Below are positions 1 through 8,303 of a stretch of 21,981 nt of DNA, one piece after another. The position numbers and the translations under genes were made by a program. The first letter of the stretch is position 1. The number at the start of each line of letters is the position of its first letter. The notes beneath the pieces were generated by a model that did not search any database, was not told the origin of the DNA, and saw only the letters and a program-made list of their open reading frames with translations. This DNA comes from Alphaproteobacteria bacterium (lineage in GTDB: Bacteria > Pseudomonadota > Alphaproteobacteria > Micavibrionales > CSBR16-224), in NCBI GenBank assembly GCA_006226225.1, contig SBHI01000224.1, forward strand, positions 1 through 21,981. Reading direction: 5' to 3'.

Positions 1-947
1 TGCGGATAGTTATAAGTACGGATGCGTTCCGAACGGTCGCCGCTGCCGACCTGGCTTTTACGGTTTGCGGCGCGTTCATCGGCCTGTTTTTGCCGCTCGG
101 CTTCGTAAATGCGCGCACGCAGAATCGTCATGGCCTTGGCCTTGTTTTTGTGCTGGGATTTTTCATCCTGCTGGCTGACGACGATGCCGGTCGGGATATG
201 TGTGATGCGCACGGCACTGTCCGTTGTGTTGACGGATTGTCCGCCGGGACCTGATGCGCGGAAGACATCGATCCGTAAATCATTTTCATTAATGTCGACA
301 TCGACCTCTTCCGCTTCGGGGAGTACGGCAACCGTCGCGGCAGAGGTGTGGATGCGGCCGCCGCTTTCTGTTTTCGGAACACGCTGGACGCGATGGACGC
401 CGGATTCAAATTTCAGCCGTGCAAAAACATTGATGCCGGTAATGGAGGTGATGACTTCCTTATAACCGCCGATATCGCTTTCCGACGCCTCCATAATCTC
501 GAAGCGCCAGCCATGTAACGCGGCATAGCCGCGATACATATCGAACAAGTCGCTGGCAAAAAGTGCGGCTTCGTCACCGCCTGTTCCGGCGCGAATTTCT
601 AAAATAGCGTTTTTGGCATCCGCCTCGTCTTTGGGCAGCAATGCGATGCGGATATCATGTTCCAGATCGGGTAGCTGTTTCTGCAGGGCGTATAGCTCTT
701 CTTCCGCCATATCGCGCATATCCTTATCTATACCCGGATCGGCAATCATGCTCTCCAGATCTGCCGTTTCTTTTGCGGCGGATTTATAGCTTTCAATTTT
801 TTCGGCAACGGGAGACAGCTCGGCATATTCGCGCGACATGCTGACAAATTCCTCTGACGAGGCCGTACCTTCGGACATCAGCGCGGCAAGTTCCTGATGC
901 CGCGCCAGAACCTGATCCAGCTTACGGTGAAAAGATTGTGAGGACAT
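1..947 (-). CDS. prfA: Peptide chain release factor 1 (C-terminus cut by window edge)
   Basis: Class I release factor RF1 recognises UAA and UAG stop codons and triggers release of the finished peptide on the ribosome. About 315 codons are visible and the last ~40 of a usual ~355-360 lie outside the window. Read from ATG at 947, the protein shows an N-terminal helical region, the RF1-type codon-recognition segment RVPKTESGGRIHTSA (PxT is present as PKT, which marks RF1 rather than RF2), and the peptidyl-hydrolysis motif GPGGQSVN with Gln at residue 237. A basic stretch follows (DEKSQHKNKAKA, then RSERIRTYNYPQ). The start lies 3 nt past the stop of the RodZ-like gene with GGGA about 9 nt upstream, so the two are probably co-transcribed. 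The GGQ glutamine is normally methylated by PrmC, whose gene often follows prfA. Any such gene here is beyond the edge. Confidence 0.97.
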   Translation of the reverse strand, partial: MSSQSFHRKLDQVLARHQELAALMSEGTASSEEFVSMSREYAELSPVAEKIESYKSAAKETADLESMIADPGIDKDMRDMAEEELYALQKQLPDLEHDIRIALLPKDEADAKNAILEIRAGTGGDEAALFASDLFDMYRGYAALHGWRFEIMEASESDIGGYKEVITSITGINVFARLKFESGVHRVQRVPKTESGGRIHTSAATVAVLPEAEEVDVDINENDLRIDVFRASGPGGQSVNTTDSAVRITHIPTGIVVSQQDEKSQHKNKAKAMTILRARIYEAERQKQADERAANRKSQVGSGDRSERIRTYNYP

Positions 948-950
948 TTG

Positions 951-1973
951 CTATCGTCCCGTATTGCGTTTAAGAATGTCGTCGGCATCCAGAGAAATAC
1001 CACGGATGATATCGCCTTTTTTACCGAAAGGCGGCATTTTCTTGCCATCGACGTAAACATCAATCCCGCCTGCATTGGCTGTGGCCAGCTTGGTATTCTC
1101 TCCGCGCGGGACGTAATAGCTTTGCCCCGGGCGCAACACTTGCTGGAACAGGGTTTGGCCGCTGCCGTCACGTACCTGTACCCAACTGGAATCACGGGCA
1201 ATCAGGACGATGCGGCTGTTGCCGCGCCTGTTGCCAAAGCTTTCGCCGGTCTGGATATCGGCAATAATGCGTTGGCTGCGCTGTGTGACGGGCGGTGGAA
1301 TGGGGGCTTGCCGCTCTTCGACGGGAATAACATCCGTCGGAGAACTTTCCGTTTTCTCCGTCTCTTCGCTATCTACCGTTGTGGGGGTGGTCTCGGCAGG
1401 CTCACCGGCCGTCTGGGTTGCCGGTGCAATCATGTCGGTTGCGGCTGGCAGAATATCAGTCGTACCGTCTGTAATCTCCGTTGATGCGGCAATCTCGGCA
1501 TTTTGCAAAATACCGGTATCGTCATAACCGGCCTGCATTTGGGCGGGGACTTCCGGGATCATTTTTTCTACGGCTTGTTCTTCATCGCCACCGGAAAAAA
1601 TAAACCAGAGAGCTAGAATAAGAACCAACCCGACACCGGAGGCCACCAGAATAAAATGTGACGGCAGATGCGTGTCGCGGGGCGGGGGAGAAATATTCAA
1701 TTCCGTCTGTTTGGGGGCAGAGGCGGCGTGTTCTTCTTTAAACAAACGGGCGATTTCCTCACCGTCCAGCCCCAGTTGCATAGCATAGCTGCGCACAAAA
1801 CCGATTGCGTAAACCATGCCCGGTAGTTCGCCAAGATTGCCAGCTTCAATGGCTTCCAGCTGTCCGGCGCGCACATTAATCGAGGTCGCGACATCTTTCA
1901 GAGAAAGATTCTTCGTCTCTCTTTCGCGCCTTAAAAACGCACCGACTGATTCGTGTCCATCTTGTGTGTTCAT
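951..1973 (-). CDS. RodZ-like membrane protein: N-terminal Xre-type HTH, one TM helix, C-terminal DUF4115 domain
   Basis: The predicted protein has 340 residues. Residues ~8-70 form an Xre/Cro-type helix-turn-helix (GAFLRRERETKNLSLKDVA, then an ELPGMVYAIGFVRSYA segment typical of RodZ). Residues ~107-127 are a single membrane helix (HFILVASGVGLVLILALWF). Next comes a Pro/Thr/Glu-rich linker (~130-240), and then a DUF4115 domain ending in the typical PPFGKKGDIIRGISLDAD signature. In RodZ the HTH is cytoplasmic and binds MreB, while the C-terminal domain is periplasmic and supports rod-shape morphogenesis. In alphaproteobacteria the role of this family is less well established, so I leave the symbol blank. 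A TTG one codon upstream could also start translation; I prefer the ATG. No strong ribosome-binding site is visible. The gene sits 27 nt after ptsP and 3 nt before prfA, so it probably belongs to the same transcript. Confidence 0.85.
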   Translation of the reverse strand: MNTQDGHESVGAFLRRERETKNLSLKDVATSINVRAGQLEAIEAGNLGELPGMVYAIGFVRSYAMQLGLDGEEIARLFKEEHAASAPKQTELNISPPPRDTHLPSHFILVASGVGLVLILALWFIFSGGDEEQAVEKMIPEVPAQMQAGYDDTGILQNAEIAASTEITDGTTDILPAATDMIAPATQTAGEPAETTPTTVDSEETEKTESSPTDVIPVEERQAPIPPPVTQRSQRIIADIQTGESFGNRRGNSRIVLIARDSSWVQVRDGSGQTLFQQVLRPGQSYYVPRGENTKLATANAGGIDVYVDGKKMPPFGKKGDIIRGISLDADDILKRNTGR

Positions 1974-2000
1974 CAAATGCCCGTTTATTGTCTTCGCGGC

Positions 2001-4403
2001 TTATACCGTGCTGATTCCGTGATCCTGCGCGAAAGCGTGCAGTTCGACCCGCAGGCTGTGTTCTTCCGTCTGCATCAGCTTTTCTATATAAGGCTTTAGC
2101 AACGGAATATCAAGGCTGGCGCACATGTTGTGCATCAACGGAATACGCGCGCCGGGCATGGACAGCCTTGTATAGCCAAGTGCGATCAGTGCAGCGGCTT
2201 CCAAAGGCTGGGCGGCTGCTTCACCGCAAACCGAAAGGTCTGTACCATGTTTTTTGCAACTGTCGGCAACATGTTTCATGATCCGCAGCATCGGCGGCGA
2301 TAAAAATTCATAACGCCCGTGCATCAGAGCGCTGCCGCGGTCGGCAGCGAAAATATATTGCATCAGGTCATTGGTGCCGACGGAGATAAAATCAACCTCG
2401 CGACAGAGTGCGTCCATTTGCCACAGTAGTGACGGTACTTCCAGCATGATACCGAATTTGACGGTTTCAGGCACATCGCGGCCTTTGGCGGCAAGCCGTT
2501 CCTTTGTGGTATGGAGAATAGTCTTTACATGACGGATTTCTTCAATTTCCGTCACCAGCGGCAGCATGATATGAAGCGGTACCTTATAACTGCCTGCCGC
2601 CTGCAGAAAGGCGCTGAATTGTGTACGCAAAATAGCGGGGCGGTCAATGCCGATCCGGACGGCGCGCCAGCCCAGTGCGGGATTCTCTTCTGTCGGTGCC
2701 TCGAAATAAGGCAGGGGTTTATCGCCGCCGATATCCAGCGTGCGGAATAAAACGGGTTTGTCCGCACCTGCCTGATCCAGCACTTTGCGGTACATTTCCG
2801 TTTGTTTGGCCACACTGGGATACCGCGTCCAGCCCATAAAGGTCAGCTCTGTTCGGAACAGTCCAATGCCTGCTGCGCCGTAATCATGCATCAGCGCGAC
2901 TTCCGATGGCAGACCGGCGTTCATATAAAGGGATATTTTGGTGCCGTCACGGGTGACGCAATCCGCATTTCCCTGACGTCCCGACAAGTGTAAATGGCGT
3001 TCGCGCTGGCGGATTTGCGCTTTTTTGCGTTTATATAAACGCAGCGTATGAGCCTCGGGCAGAACGAAAGCGACGGATTGGTCGGAATCAATAATAATGC
3101 GGTCCCCCGGGTTAACATGTCGCATCGCGCTTGCACATTGTCCCAGAATGGGAATATCCATCGTGCCGGCGATAATGGCGATATGGCTGGAAATACTGCC
3201 TGTTTCAAGGATAATGCCTTTGATTGTTTCCAGCTCGTATTCCATTAATCCGGAAACCCCCAGATTATGGGCGACCAGAATAATCTCGTCGCTATTGGCG
3301 GTTTCCGTGTCAATATTATCCAATGCCAGCCGCAATTTGTCGGACAGGTCATTGATATCGGAAAAACGGTCGCGGATATAGGGGTCGGCGACTTTTGCCA
3401 GCGTGAAATAGGTTTTCTGACGCGCAAATTCGACAGCAGCAGGGGCGGAGAGGCCGAAATTTATGCCGTGGCGGATTTGTTCGATCCACATTGGATCCTG
3501 CAATAACAGCTGGTGCATCCGCAGGCAGTCGACGGCTTCTTTCGACAGATGGGCACGCTGTAAATTCAGAACCTGCTCGTTTTTATCGATCAGTTTGACA
3601 ATTGCATCATCAAGAGCCGCATATTCATGTTTTTTGCTTTTGGCGGCATAGGTTGTGATTTCCTGCGGGGCACCGTGCAGGACAGCCTGACCGATGGCAA
3701 TGCCGCCGCCAAAGGCAGTCCCTGTCATATGGGTCGACCGCGGTGCATAGCTGACCGGCGCCTTACTGACATCGCGGCGGTAGGATGCCGTGTTTTTCCG
3801 TCGACGCTTGATCTGCGGTGCGAGATTTTCATGCAGTTTACGCTGCGCCGTATCCGATAACAGATGTCCTGCCGTTTGATGCCGCATCAGCGATGACAGG
3901 CCAACAGCCAGTACATGCAGTTTGTTGATACGCTCATCCGTCATGTCATCTGTTTTGCGCGTATAACAGATAAAACCGCCCTGCACATCCATCTTGTGGT
4001 CGAAAACGGGAAGTGCCAGAAAGGCGCCTTCTTTCGTGCGCAGCGGAATATCGCCGAATTTACCGGATACCAGCAGCGGCGCTTTGTCGCGCACCAGCAC
4101 ATTCAGCACGGCAAAGCCGTCATTGATGCGCTTATCCTCGTAACGCTTGTTGCGCACAATGCCGTTGATATAGAGCGGTCTGCGGTCGGTCGGTGTCAGG
4201 TAACACAGAAAATCCATTTCGGGAAAGCATATCCCGGTATCTTTTAGCAGTTTCAGAAAATCCTCCTGAAAGCTGCTTTTCTGTTCTTTGGAAATATCCT
4301 GATAGCGTGTGCGCAGGCTGTCGATACGCTTGAGCAGCATAAGAAGCGTCATACGGCGCTTTTTTGCGGGCGTTGCTCCGCTTGTCGCGGTTTTACGCGG
4401 CAT
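2001..4403 (-). CDS. ptsP: Phosphoenolpyruvate-protein phosphotransferase of the nitrogen PTS (enzyme I-Ntr)
   Basis: Enzyme I-Ntr autophosphorylates from PEP and passes phosphate to NPr (PtsO), then to EIIA-Ntr, a regulatory cascade linked to nitrogen and potassium status. From ATG 4403 it has 800 residues. Residues ~20-180 sit where PtsP carries its GAF domain but diverge clearly from the usual GAF. After a basic linker come the PEP-utiliser helical domain (from ~240) and the swivelling phosphohistidine domain with catalytic His at ~407 (GSISSHIAIIAG). The PEP-binding barrel then shows GIGLFRTE, RTLDIGGDKPLPY, SVGTNDL and the catalytic Cys at ~726 (VCGEAA). The gene overlaps the lysC 3' end by 11 nt, which suggests translational coupling. 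No convincing ribosome-binding site marks the start. The adjacent ATG at 4406 or the ATG after KKRR, ~17 codons in, are alternatives. Confidence 0.93.
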   Translation of the reverse strand: MPRKTATSGATPAKKRRMTLLMLLKRIDSLRTRYQDISKEQKSSFQEDFLKLLKDTGICFPEMDFLCYLTPTDRRPLYINGIVRNKRYEDKRINDGFAVLNVLVRDKAPLLVSGKFGDIPLRTKEGAFLALPVFDHKMDVQGGFICYTRKTDDMTDERINKLHVLAVGLSSLMRHQTAGHLLSDTAQRKLHENLAPQIKRRRKNTASYRRDVSKAPVSYAPRSTHMTGTAFGGGIAIGQAVLHGAPQEITTYAAKSKKHEYAALDDAIVKLIDKNEQVLNLQRAHLSKEAVDCLRMHQLLLQDPMWIEQIRHGINFGLSAPAAVEFARQKTYFTLAKVADPYIRDRFSDINDLSDKLRLALDNIDTETANSDEIILVAHNLGVSGLMEYELETIKGIILETGSISSHIAIIAGTMDIPILGQCASAMRHVNPGDRIIIDSDQSVAFVLPEAHTLRLYKRKKAQIRQRERHLHLSGRQGNADCVTRDGTKISLYMNAGLPSEVALMHDYGAAGIGLFRTELTFMGWTRYPSVAKQTEMYRKVLDQAGADKPVLFRTLDIGGDKPLPYFEAPTEENPALGWRAVRIGIDRPAILRTQFSAFLQAAGSYKVPLHIMLPLVTEIEEIRHVKTILHTTKERLAAKGRDVPETVKFGIMLEVPSLLWQMDALCREVDFISVGTNDLMQYIFAADRGSALMHGRYEFLSPPMLRIMKHVADSCKKHGTDLSVCGEAAAQPLEAAALIALGYTRLSMPGARIPLMHNMCASLDIPLLKPYIEKLMQTEEHSLRVELHAFAQDHGISTV

Positions 4404-5637
4404 CATCCAGACCATAGGCTGTGTGCAGCGCGCGCAAGGCCAGCTCGGCATATTCCTCACCGATCAACACGCTGACCTTGATCTCCGATGTGGAAATCAC
4501 ATGGATATTGATGCCTTTATCGGCAAGGGTCTGGAACATCTGTTGGGCGACACCGGCATGGCTGCGCATACCGATACCGACAATCGAGATTTTGGCGACA
4601 TCGCTGCTGTGTTCCATTTCGCAGCCTTCCAGCCCCTCATTTTTGATGGATTTGTTAAAGATGCTGATGGTGCGTTCCAGATCGGCACGCGGCACGGTAA
4701 AGGTCAGGTCGGTCATTTTTGTGTCGGCGGCGATATTCTGAACGATCATATCGACATTGACGCTGGCTTCGGCCAGTGGGCCAAAGATTTTGGCCGCTAC
4801 ACCCGGCGTGTCGGGCAGTTTCCGCAAGGTAATTTTCGCATCGTCACGGCTGCATGTAATACCGCTGATAAGGGCTTTTTCCATTAATTCATCCTCGCTG
4901 ACAAGTAGGGTTCCTTTTAAATCGCTGCCGACGGCATCTGCAAAGCTGGATAATACTTGCACGCAGACATTTTCTTTCATCGCCATTTCGACCGAGCGCG
5001 TCTGCAAAACTTTTGCGCCGACCGAGGCCATTTCCAGCATTTCCTCGTAACAAATCTGCTTCAGTTTTTTTGCTTTTGGCACAATGCCGGGGTCGCAAGT
5101 GTAGACGCCTTTGACATCCGTATAAATATCGCAGCGGTCTGCGCCGACGGCGGCCGCCAAAGCCACGGCGGAGGTGTCCGAGCCGCCGCGTCCCAGCGTG
5201 GTGATGCGTCCTTCAGGTGAAATGCCTTGAAATCCGGCGACAACGGCAACGGCATTGCCAGCGAATTGCTGTTTGAATTTTTCGGTGTCGATATCTTCAA
5301 TCCGTGCTTTGGCATGGGAACGGTCGGTTAAAATCGGGATCTGCCAGCCCTGCCATGAACGGGCATTGATACCACGTTTTTGCAAAGCCATCGCCAAAAG
5401 GCCGGAGGTCACTTGCTCACCCGATGAGACAACGGCGTCATATTCGCGTGCGTCATGCAGCGGGCTGATCTCCTGACAATAGGAAACAAGCTGATTTGTT
5501 ACCCCCGCCATTGCGGAGACGACGACGGCGGCGCTGTGCCCCGCACGGACTTCTGCCGCGACTTTATTGGCGACATTTTCAATCGCCTCAATGGTGGCGA
5601 CCGATGTTCCGCCGAATTTCATAACCAAAAGCGCCAT
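4393..5637 (-). CDS. lysC: Aspartate kinase (aspartokinase)
   Basis: Aspartokinase phosphorylates L-aspartate, the first committed step to lysine, diaminopimelate, threonine and methionine. The 414-residue product matches the usual length of the monofunctional enzyme. The N-terminal kinase domain opens with the signature VMKFGGTSVAT and contains VSSGEQVTSGLLA, TLGRGGSDTSAVALAAA and DIYTDVKGVYTCDPGIVPKA. Residues ~260-410 hold tandem ACT domains (KITLRKLPDTPGVAAKIFGPL and AKISIVGIGMRSHAGVAQQMF), the usual site of allosteric inhibition by lysine and/or threonine. I chose ATG 5637 over an upstream TTG (5667) because it is followed directly by the conserved MALLVMKFGGTS start and preceded by AAGGGCGG. 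The gene is first of a minus-strand group with ptsP, the RodZ-like gene and prfA, and diverges from purA. Confidence 0.97.
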   Translation of the reverse strand: MALLVMKFGGTSVATIEAIENVANKVAAEVRAGHSAAVVVSAMAGVTNQLVSYCQEISPLHDAREYDAVVSSGEQVTSGLLAMALQKRGINARSWQGWQIPILTDRSHAKARIEDIDTEKFKQQFAGNAVAVVAGFQGISPEGRITTLGRGGSDTSAVALAAAVGADRCDIYTDVKGVYTCDPGIVPKAKKLKQICYEEMLEMASVGAKVLQTRSVEMAMKENVCVQVLSSFADAVGSDLKGTLLVSEDELMEKALISGITCSRDDAKITLRKLPDTPGVAAKIFGPLAEASVNVDMIVQNIAADTKMTDLTFTVPRADLERTISIFNKSIKNEGLEGCEMEHSSDVAKISIVGIGMRSHAGVAQQMFQTLADKGINIHVISTSEIKVSVLIGEEYAELALRALHTAYGLDDAA

Positions 5638-5671
5638 TTGACCGCCCTTATGCTTTTCTTTCCTCAAATTG

Positions 5672-5700
5672 TTTATAGCATTTTCACAAAGACATTGGAA
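5672..5700 (-). promoter_or_regulatory. Candidate sigma-70 promoter of the lysC-ptsP-rodZ-prfA group
   Basis: On the minus strand, TTCCAA (5700-5695) is followed by a 17-nt spacer and TATAAA (5677-5672). A TGC triplet directly precedes the -10, giving an extended -10 arrangement. The site ends 34 nt ahead of the lysC ATG. The divergent purA gene starts at 5768, and I found no comparably good promoter for it in the remaining ~65 nt. The call is by eye only. Confidence 0.4.
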
Positions 5701-5767
5701 ACGCTACCTATATCTAATAGAGTAGATTCGGCTTCTAAAAAAACTCCAGCATGAAGGAAGGTTTGTC

Positions 5768-7057
5768 ATGGGAAATGTCGTCGTCGTTGGCTCGCAATGG
5801 GGAGATGAGGGCAAAGGCAAAATTGTTGACTGGCTGGCAAGCCGCGCCGATGTCGTTGTCCGCTTTCAGGGCGGTCATAATGCCGGTCATACGCTGGTGA
5901 TTGACGATGTGACTTATAAGCTGCATTTGCTGCCGTCAGGTATTGTGCGTAAAAATACGCATTCGGTGATCGGCAATGGCGTTGTGCTGGATCCTTGGGC
6001 GCTGCTTGAGGAAATTGCCGCTGTCGGCAAACAGGGCGTGAAAGTCACACCCGATAATTTGTCGATTGCCGCGAATGTGCCGTTGATCCTGCCGCTGCAC
6101 GGTGAACTTGACCGTATTACCGAAGAAGCGCGGGGACGCAACAAAATCGGCACGACAGGGCGGGGCATTGGCCCGGCCTATGAGGATAAAATCGGCCGCC
6201 GTGCCATCCGCCTGTGTGATCTGGCGGATGCAAAGGCACTTTCGGGAAAAATCGAACGTCTGTTGGTGCATCATAATGCACTGCGCCGCGGTTTCGGTGT
6301 TGCCGAAACAGATGAATCGGCATTGGTACAGCAATTACTGGATATTGCGCCGAAAGTTCTTCCCTTTGCCAAACCGGTCTGGAAAATGCTGGACGAGGCG
6401 CAGGCCGCCCGCAAACAAATCCTGTTTGAAGGGGCGCAGGGCATGATGCTGGATATTGATCACGGCACTTATCCTTATGTGACCTCGTCGAATATCGTGG
6501 CGGCGCAAGCGGCAACAGGCAGCGGCTTTTCAACCGAGCATCTTGATTTCGTTCTCGGCATTACCAAAGCCTATACCACGCGTGTTGGCGAAGGGCCGTT
6601 CCCGACCGAACTGAATGATGACACCGGCGAAGAATTGGGGCGGCGCGGGCATGAATTCGGCACGACAACGGGGCGTAAGCGCCGTTGCGGCTGGTTTGAT
6701 GCCGTACAGGTGCGTCAGGCTGTGAAAACAGGCGGTATCAACGGTATGGCTTTGACCAAGCTGGATGTGCTGGACAGTTTTGCGGAGATTAAAATTTGCA
6801 CAGGCTATAACTATAAGGGTGAAACGCTTGATTATCTTCCCGCTGCTGCCGAAATACAGGCAGCTGTGACACCTGTCTATGAAGTCATGGAGGGCTGGAA
6901 GGGAGAAACCAAAGGCGCGACAAGCTGGGCGGAATTGCCTGCTGCCGCCGTTAAATATGTTCGCCGCCTTGAAGAGCTGGTTGGTATTCCCGTGACAGTT
7001 CTGTCGACAGGGCCGGAACGTGATGAAACGATTTTGGTCGCGGATCCTTTCGCCTGA
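5768..7057 (+). CDS. purA: Adenylosuccinate synthetase
   Basis: PurA converts IMP, aspartate and GTP to adenylosuccinate, the first dedicated step to AMP, in the cytoplasm. The 429-residue length is normal for the bacterial enzyme. The P-loop-like N-terminal motif GSQWGDEGKGKIVDWL carries catalytic Asp13. GGHNAGHTL carries catalytic His41. Further signatures are GTTGRGIGPAYEDK, FEGAQGMMLDIDHGTYPYVTSSN, GEGPFPTEL and TTTGRKRRCGWFDA. ATG 5768 is preceded by a good ribosome-binding site (GAAGGAAGG). The gene diverges from lysC and is followed on the same strand, after an AT-rich palindrome that overlaps its stop codon, by a TRAP solute-binding protein gene. Base composition and motifs are unremarkable. 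Confidence 0.98.
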   Translation: MGNVVVVGSQWGDEGKGKIVDWLASRADVVVRFQGGHNAGHTLVIDDVTYKLHLLPSGIVRKNTHSVIGNGVVLDPWALLEEIAAVGKQGVKVTPDNLSIAANVPLILPLHGELDRITEEARGRNKIGTTGRGIGPAYEDKIGRRAIRLCDLADAKALSGKIERLLVHHNALRRGFGVAETDESALVQQLLDIAPKVLPFAKPVWKMLDEAQAARKQILFEGAQGMMLDIDHGTYPYVTSSNIVAAQAATGSGFSTEHLDFVLGITKAYTTRVGEGPFPTELNDDTGEELGRRGHEFGTTTGRKRRCGWFDAVQVRQAVKTGGINGMALTKLDVLDSFAEIKICTGYNYKGETLDYLPAAAEIQAAVTPVYEVMEGWKGETKGATSWAELPAAAVKYVRRLEELVGIPVTVLSTGPERDETILVADPFA

Positions 7058-7078
7058 TACATATATAATATATGTATC
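7056..7078. repeat. Perfect AT-rich palindrome at the purA / TRAP-protein gene junction
   Basis: The arms GATACATATAT and ATATATGTATC are perfect 11-bp reverse complements around a single central base. The palindrome starts within the purA stop codon and ends 22 nt before the preferred start of the next gene. It contains TATAAT at 7064-7069, which could be a -10 element. No matching -35 is obvious. There is no GC stem or U-tract, so it is not a standard terminator. An operator, or a stem protecting the 5' end of the downstream message, is more plausible. Confidence 0.6.
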
Positions 7079-7100
7079 TGAAAAACAGGAGATGATGACG

Positions 7101-8198
7101 ATGAGCCTTCTCAAACGCCGTTCCTTTCTAAAAAAAGCAGCGCTTGCCGGTATTGCAGCCCCTGTCGCTGCGGCTTCAAACCTTCCGTCCCCCGCCATTG
7201 CAAAAGAAAAAATCCGCTGGAGCATGACAACGACATGGCCGAAAAACTTTCCCGGCCTCGGGACGGCGGCGAACCGTTTGGCACAGGAGATTGGCCGTGC
7301 CTCTGACGGACGTATGGAGATACGTGTCTATGGCGCAGGAGAGATTGTACCGGCTTTTGACGCGCTGGATGCGGTGTCAAACGGCACGGTGGAAATGGGA
7401 CATGGCGCGCCCTATTACTGGAAGGGTAAAGCCCCTGCCGCACAGTTTCTGGCCAGTATTCCTTTCGGCCTGACGGCACAGGAACAAAATGCTTGGCTTG
7501 ATTTCGGCGGCGGGCAGGAACTGGCGGATGAAATCTATGCGGGGATGGGCTGCAAGTTTTTCGCCGCAGGCAATACCGGCGTGCAGATGGCGGGTTGGTA
7601 CAACCGCGAAATTAATAGTGTTAGCGATTTTCAGGGCTTGAAAATCCGTCTGCCCGGTCTGGGGGGAGAGGTTTTGAAGGCGCTGGGGGCTACTGTTGTC
7701 AATTTGCCGGGCGGGGAATTGCTGCCTGCGATCCAGTCAGGCACGATTGATGCGATTGAATGGGTTGGCCCCTATAATGATGTGTCTTTCGGGCTGCATC
7801 GCGCTGCCAAATACTACTACGCGCCCGGTTGGCACGAACCGGCGACCATTCTGGACAGTTTCATCAATCTGAAGGCATGGCAGGCTTTACCAGCGGATTT
7901 GCAGGCGGTTGTTGAAAATGCCACCCGCGCGGCGAATCAGTATGTTTTGAACGAATTAATGGCAAAAAACGCTGAATTTCTGCGGATTTTACAGGAAAAA
8001 CACCAAATTGTGCCGCGGCAGCTGTCATCGGAGATTCTGAAAAATATTAGAAAAGAGTCGGACACGGTTGTCAAAGAGCTTGCCGCGCAAGATGCTGTGA
8101 GTAAAAGACTTTATGACAGTATTTCTGCCTTTCAGGCGATGTCCGCGCCGTGGAGTGCGCTGTCGGAAAGTGCTTATCTGACGGCACGCGGCGCTTGA
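7101..8198 (+). CDS. TRAP transporter substrate-binding protein (DctP family, TakP-like)
   Basis: Periplasmic solute-binding component of a TRAP-type secondary transporter. The 365-residue protein starts with a Tat-type signal (KRRSFLKK at ~5-12, a hydrophobic core, and probable cleavage after PAIA near residue 33). The mature part reads as a DctP-family protein close to the alpha-keto-acid binder TakP: TTTWPKNFPGLGTAANRLA, GAGEIVPAFDALDAVSNGT, EMGHGAPYYWKGK, AGNTGVQMAGWYNREI, the ligand-arginine region GLKIRLPGLGGEVL, and APGWHEPATILDSF. By analogy the ligand is probably a carboxylate such as a 2-keto acid, but this is inference. AGGAG at 7087-7091 sits 9 nt before ATG 7101. ATGs at 7092 and 7095 are too close to it. 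No DctQ/DctM membrane subunits are in the window, so it is an orphan here. Confidence 0.9.
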   Translation: MSLLKRRSFLKKAALAGIAAPVAAASNLPSPAIAKEKIRWSMTTTWPKNFPGLGTAANRLAQEIGRASDGRMEIRVYGAGEIVPAFDALDAVSNGTVEMGHGAPYYWKGKAPAAQFLASIPFGLTAQEQNAWLDFGGGQELADEIYAGMGCKFFAAGNTGVQMAGWYNREINSVSDFQGLKIRLPGLGGEVLKALGATVVNLPGGELLPAIQSGTIDAIEWVGPYNDVSFGLHRAAKYYYAPGWHEPATILDSFINLKAWQALPADLQAVVENATRAANQYVLNELMAKNAEFLRILQEKHQIVPRQLSSEILKNIRKESDTVVKELAAQDAVSKRLYDSISAFQAMSAPWSALSESAYLTARGA

Positions 8199-8303
8199 AA
8201 TCCCTATAGATAAGGCTTTACAGCGATTTTCCTTCCGAAATCCCTTTACAAGATACGGGCAGTATTATATGACTGCGGAAGCATCTTGAATTGTATTTAT
8301 TCG

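Noticed and set aside
948..1484. 178-codon plus-strand frame opposite the RodZ-like gene
   Set aside because: It is the complement of a real gene with HTH, TM and DUF4115 signatures, and its own translation looks like random composition.
7020..7100. Upstream extension of the TRAP protein into the end of purA
   Set aside because: It would add ~27 residues before an intact Tat signal peptide, while AGGAG at 7087-7091 clearly serves the ATG at 7101.
8197..8245. GAAATCCCT direct repeat (period 40) after the TRAP gene
   Set aside because: Only two 9-bp copies, one overlapping the stop codon. This is compatible with chance.
8285..8290. CTTGAA as a sigma-32 -35 element for dnaK
   Set aside because: No CCCCAT-like or alphaproteobacterial heat-shock -10 follows at a suitable distance.
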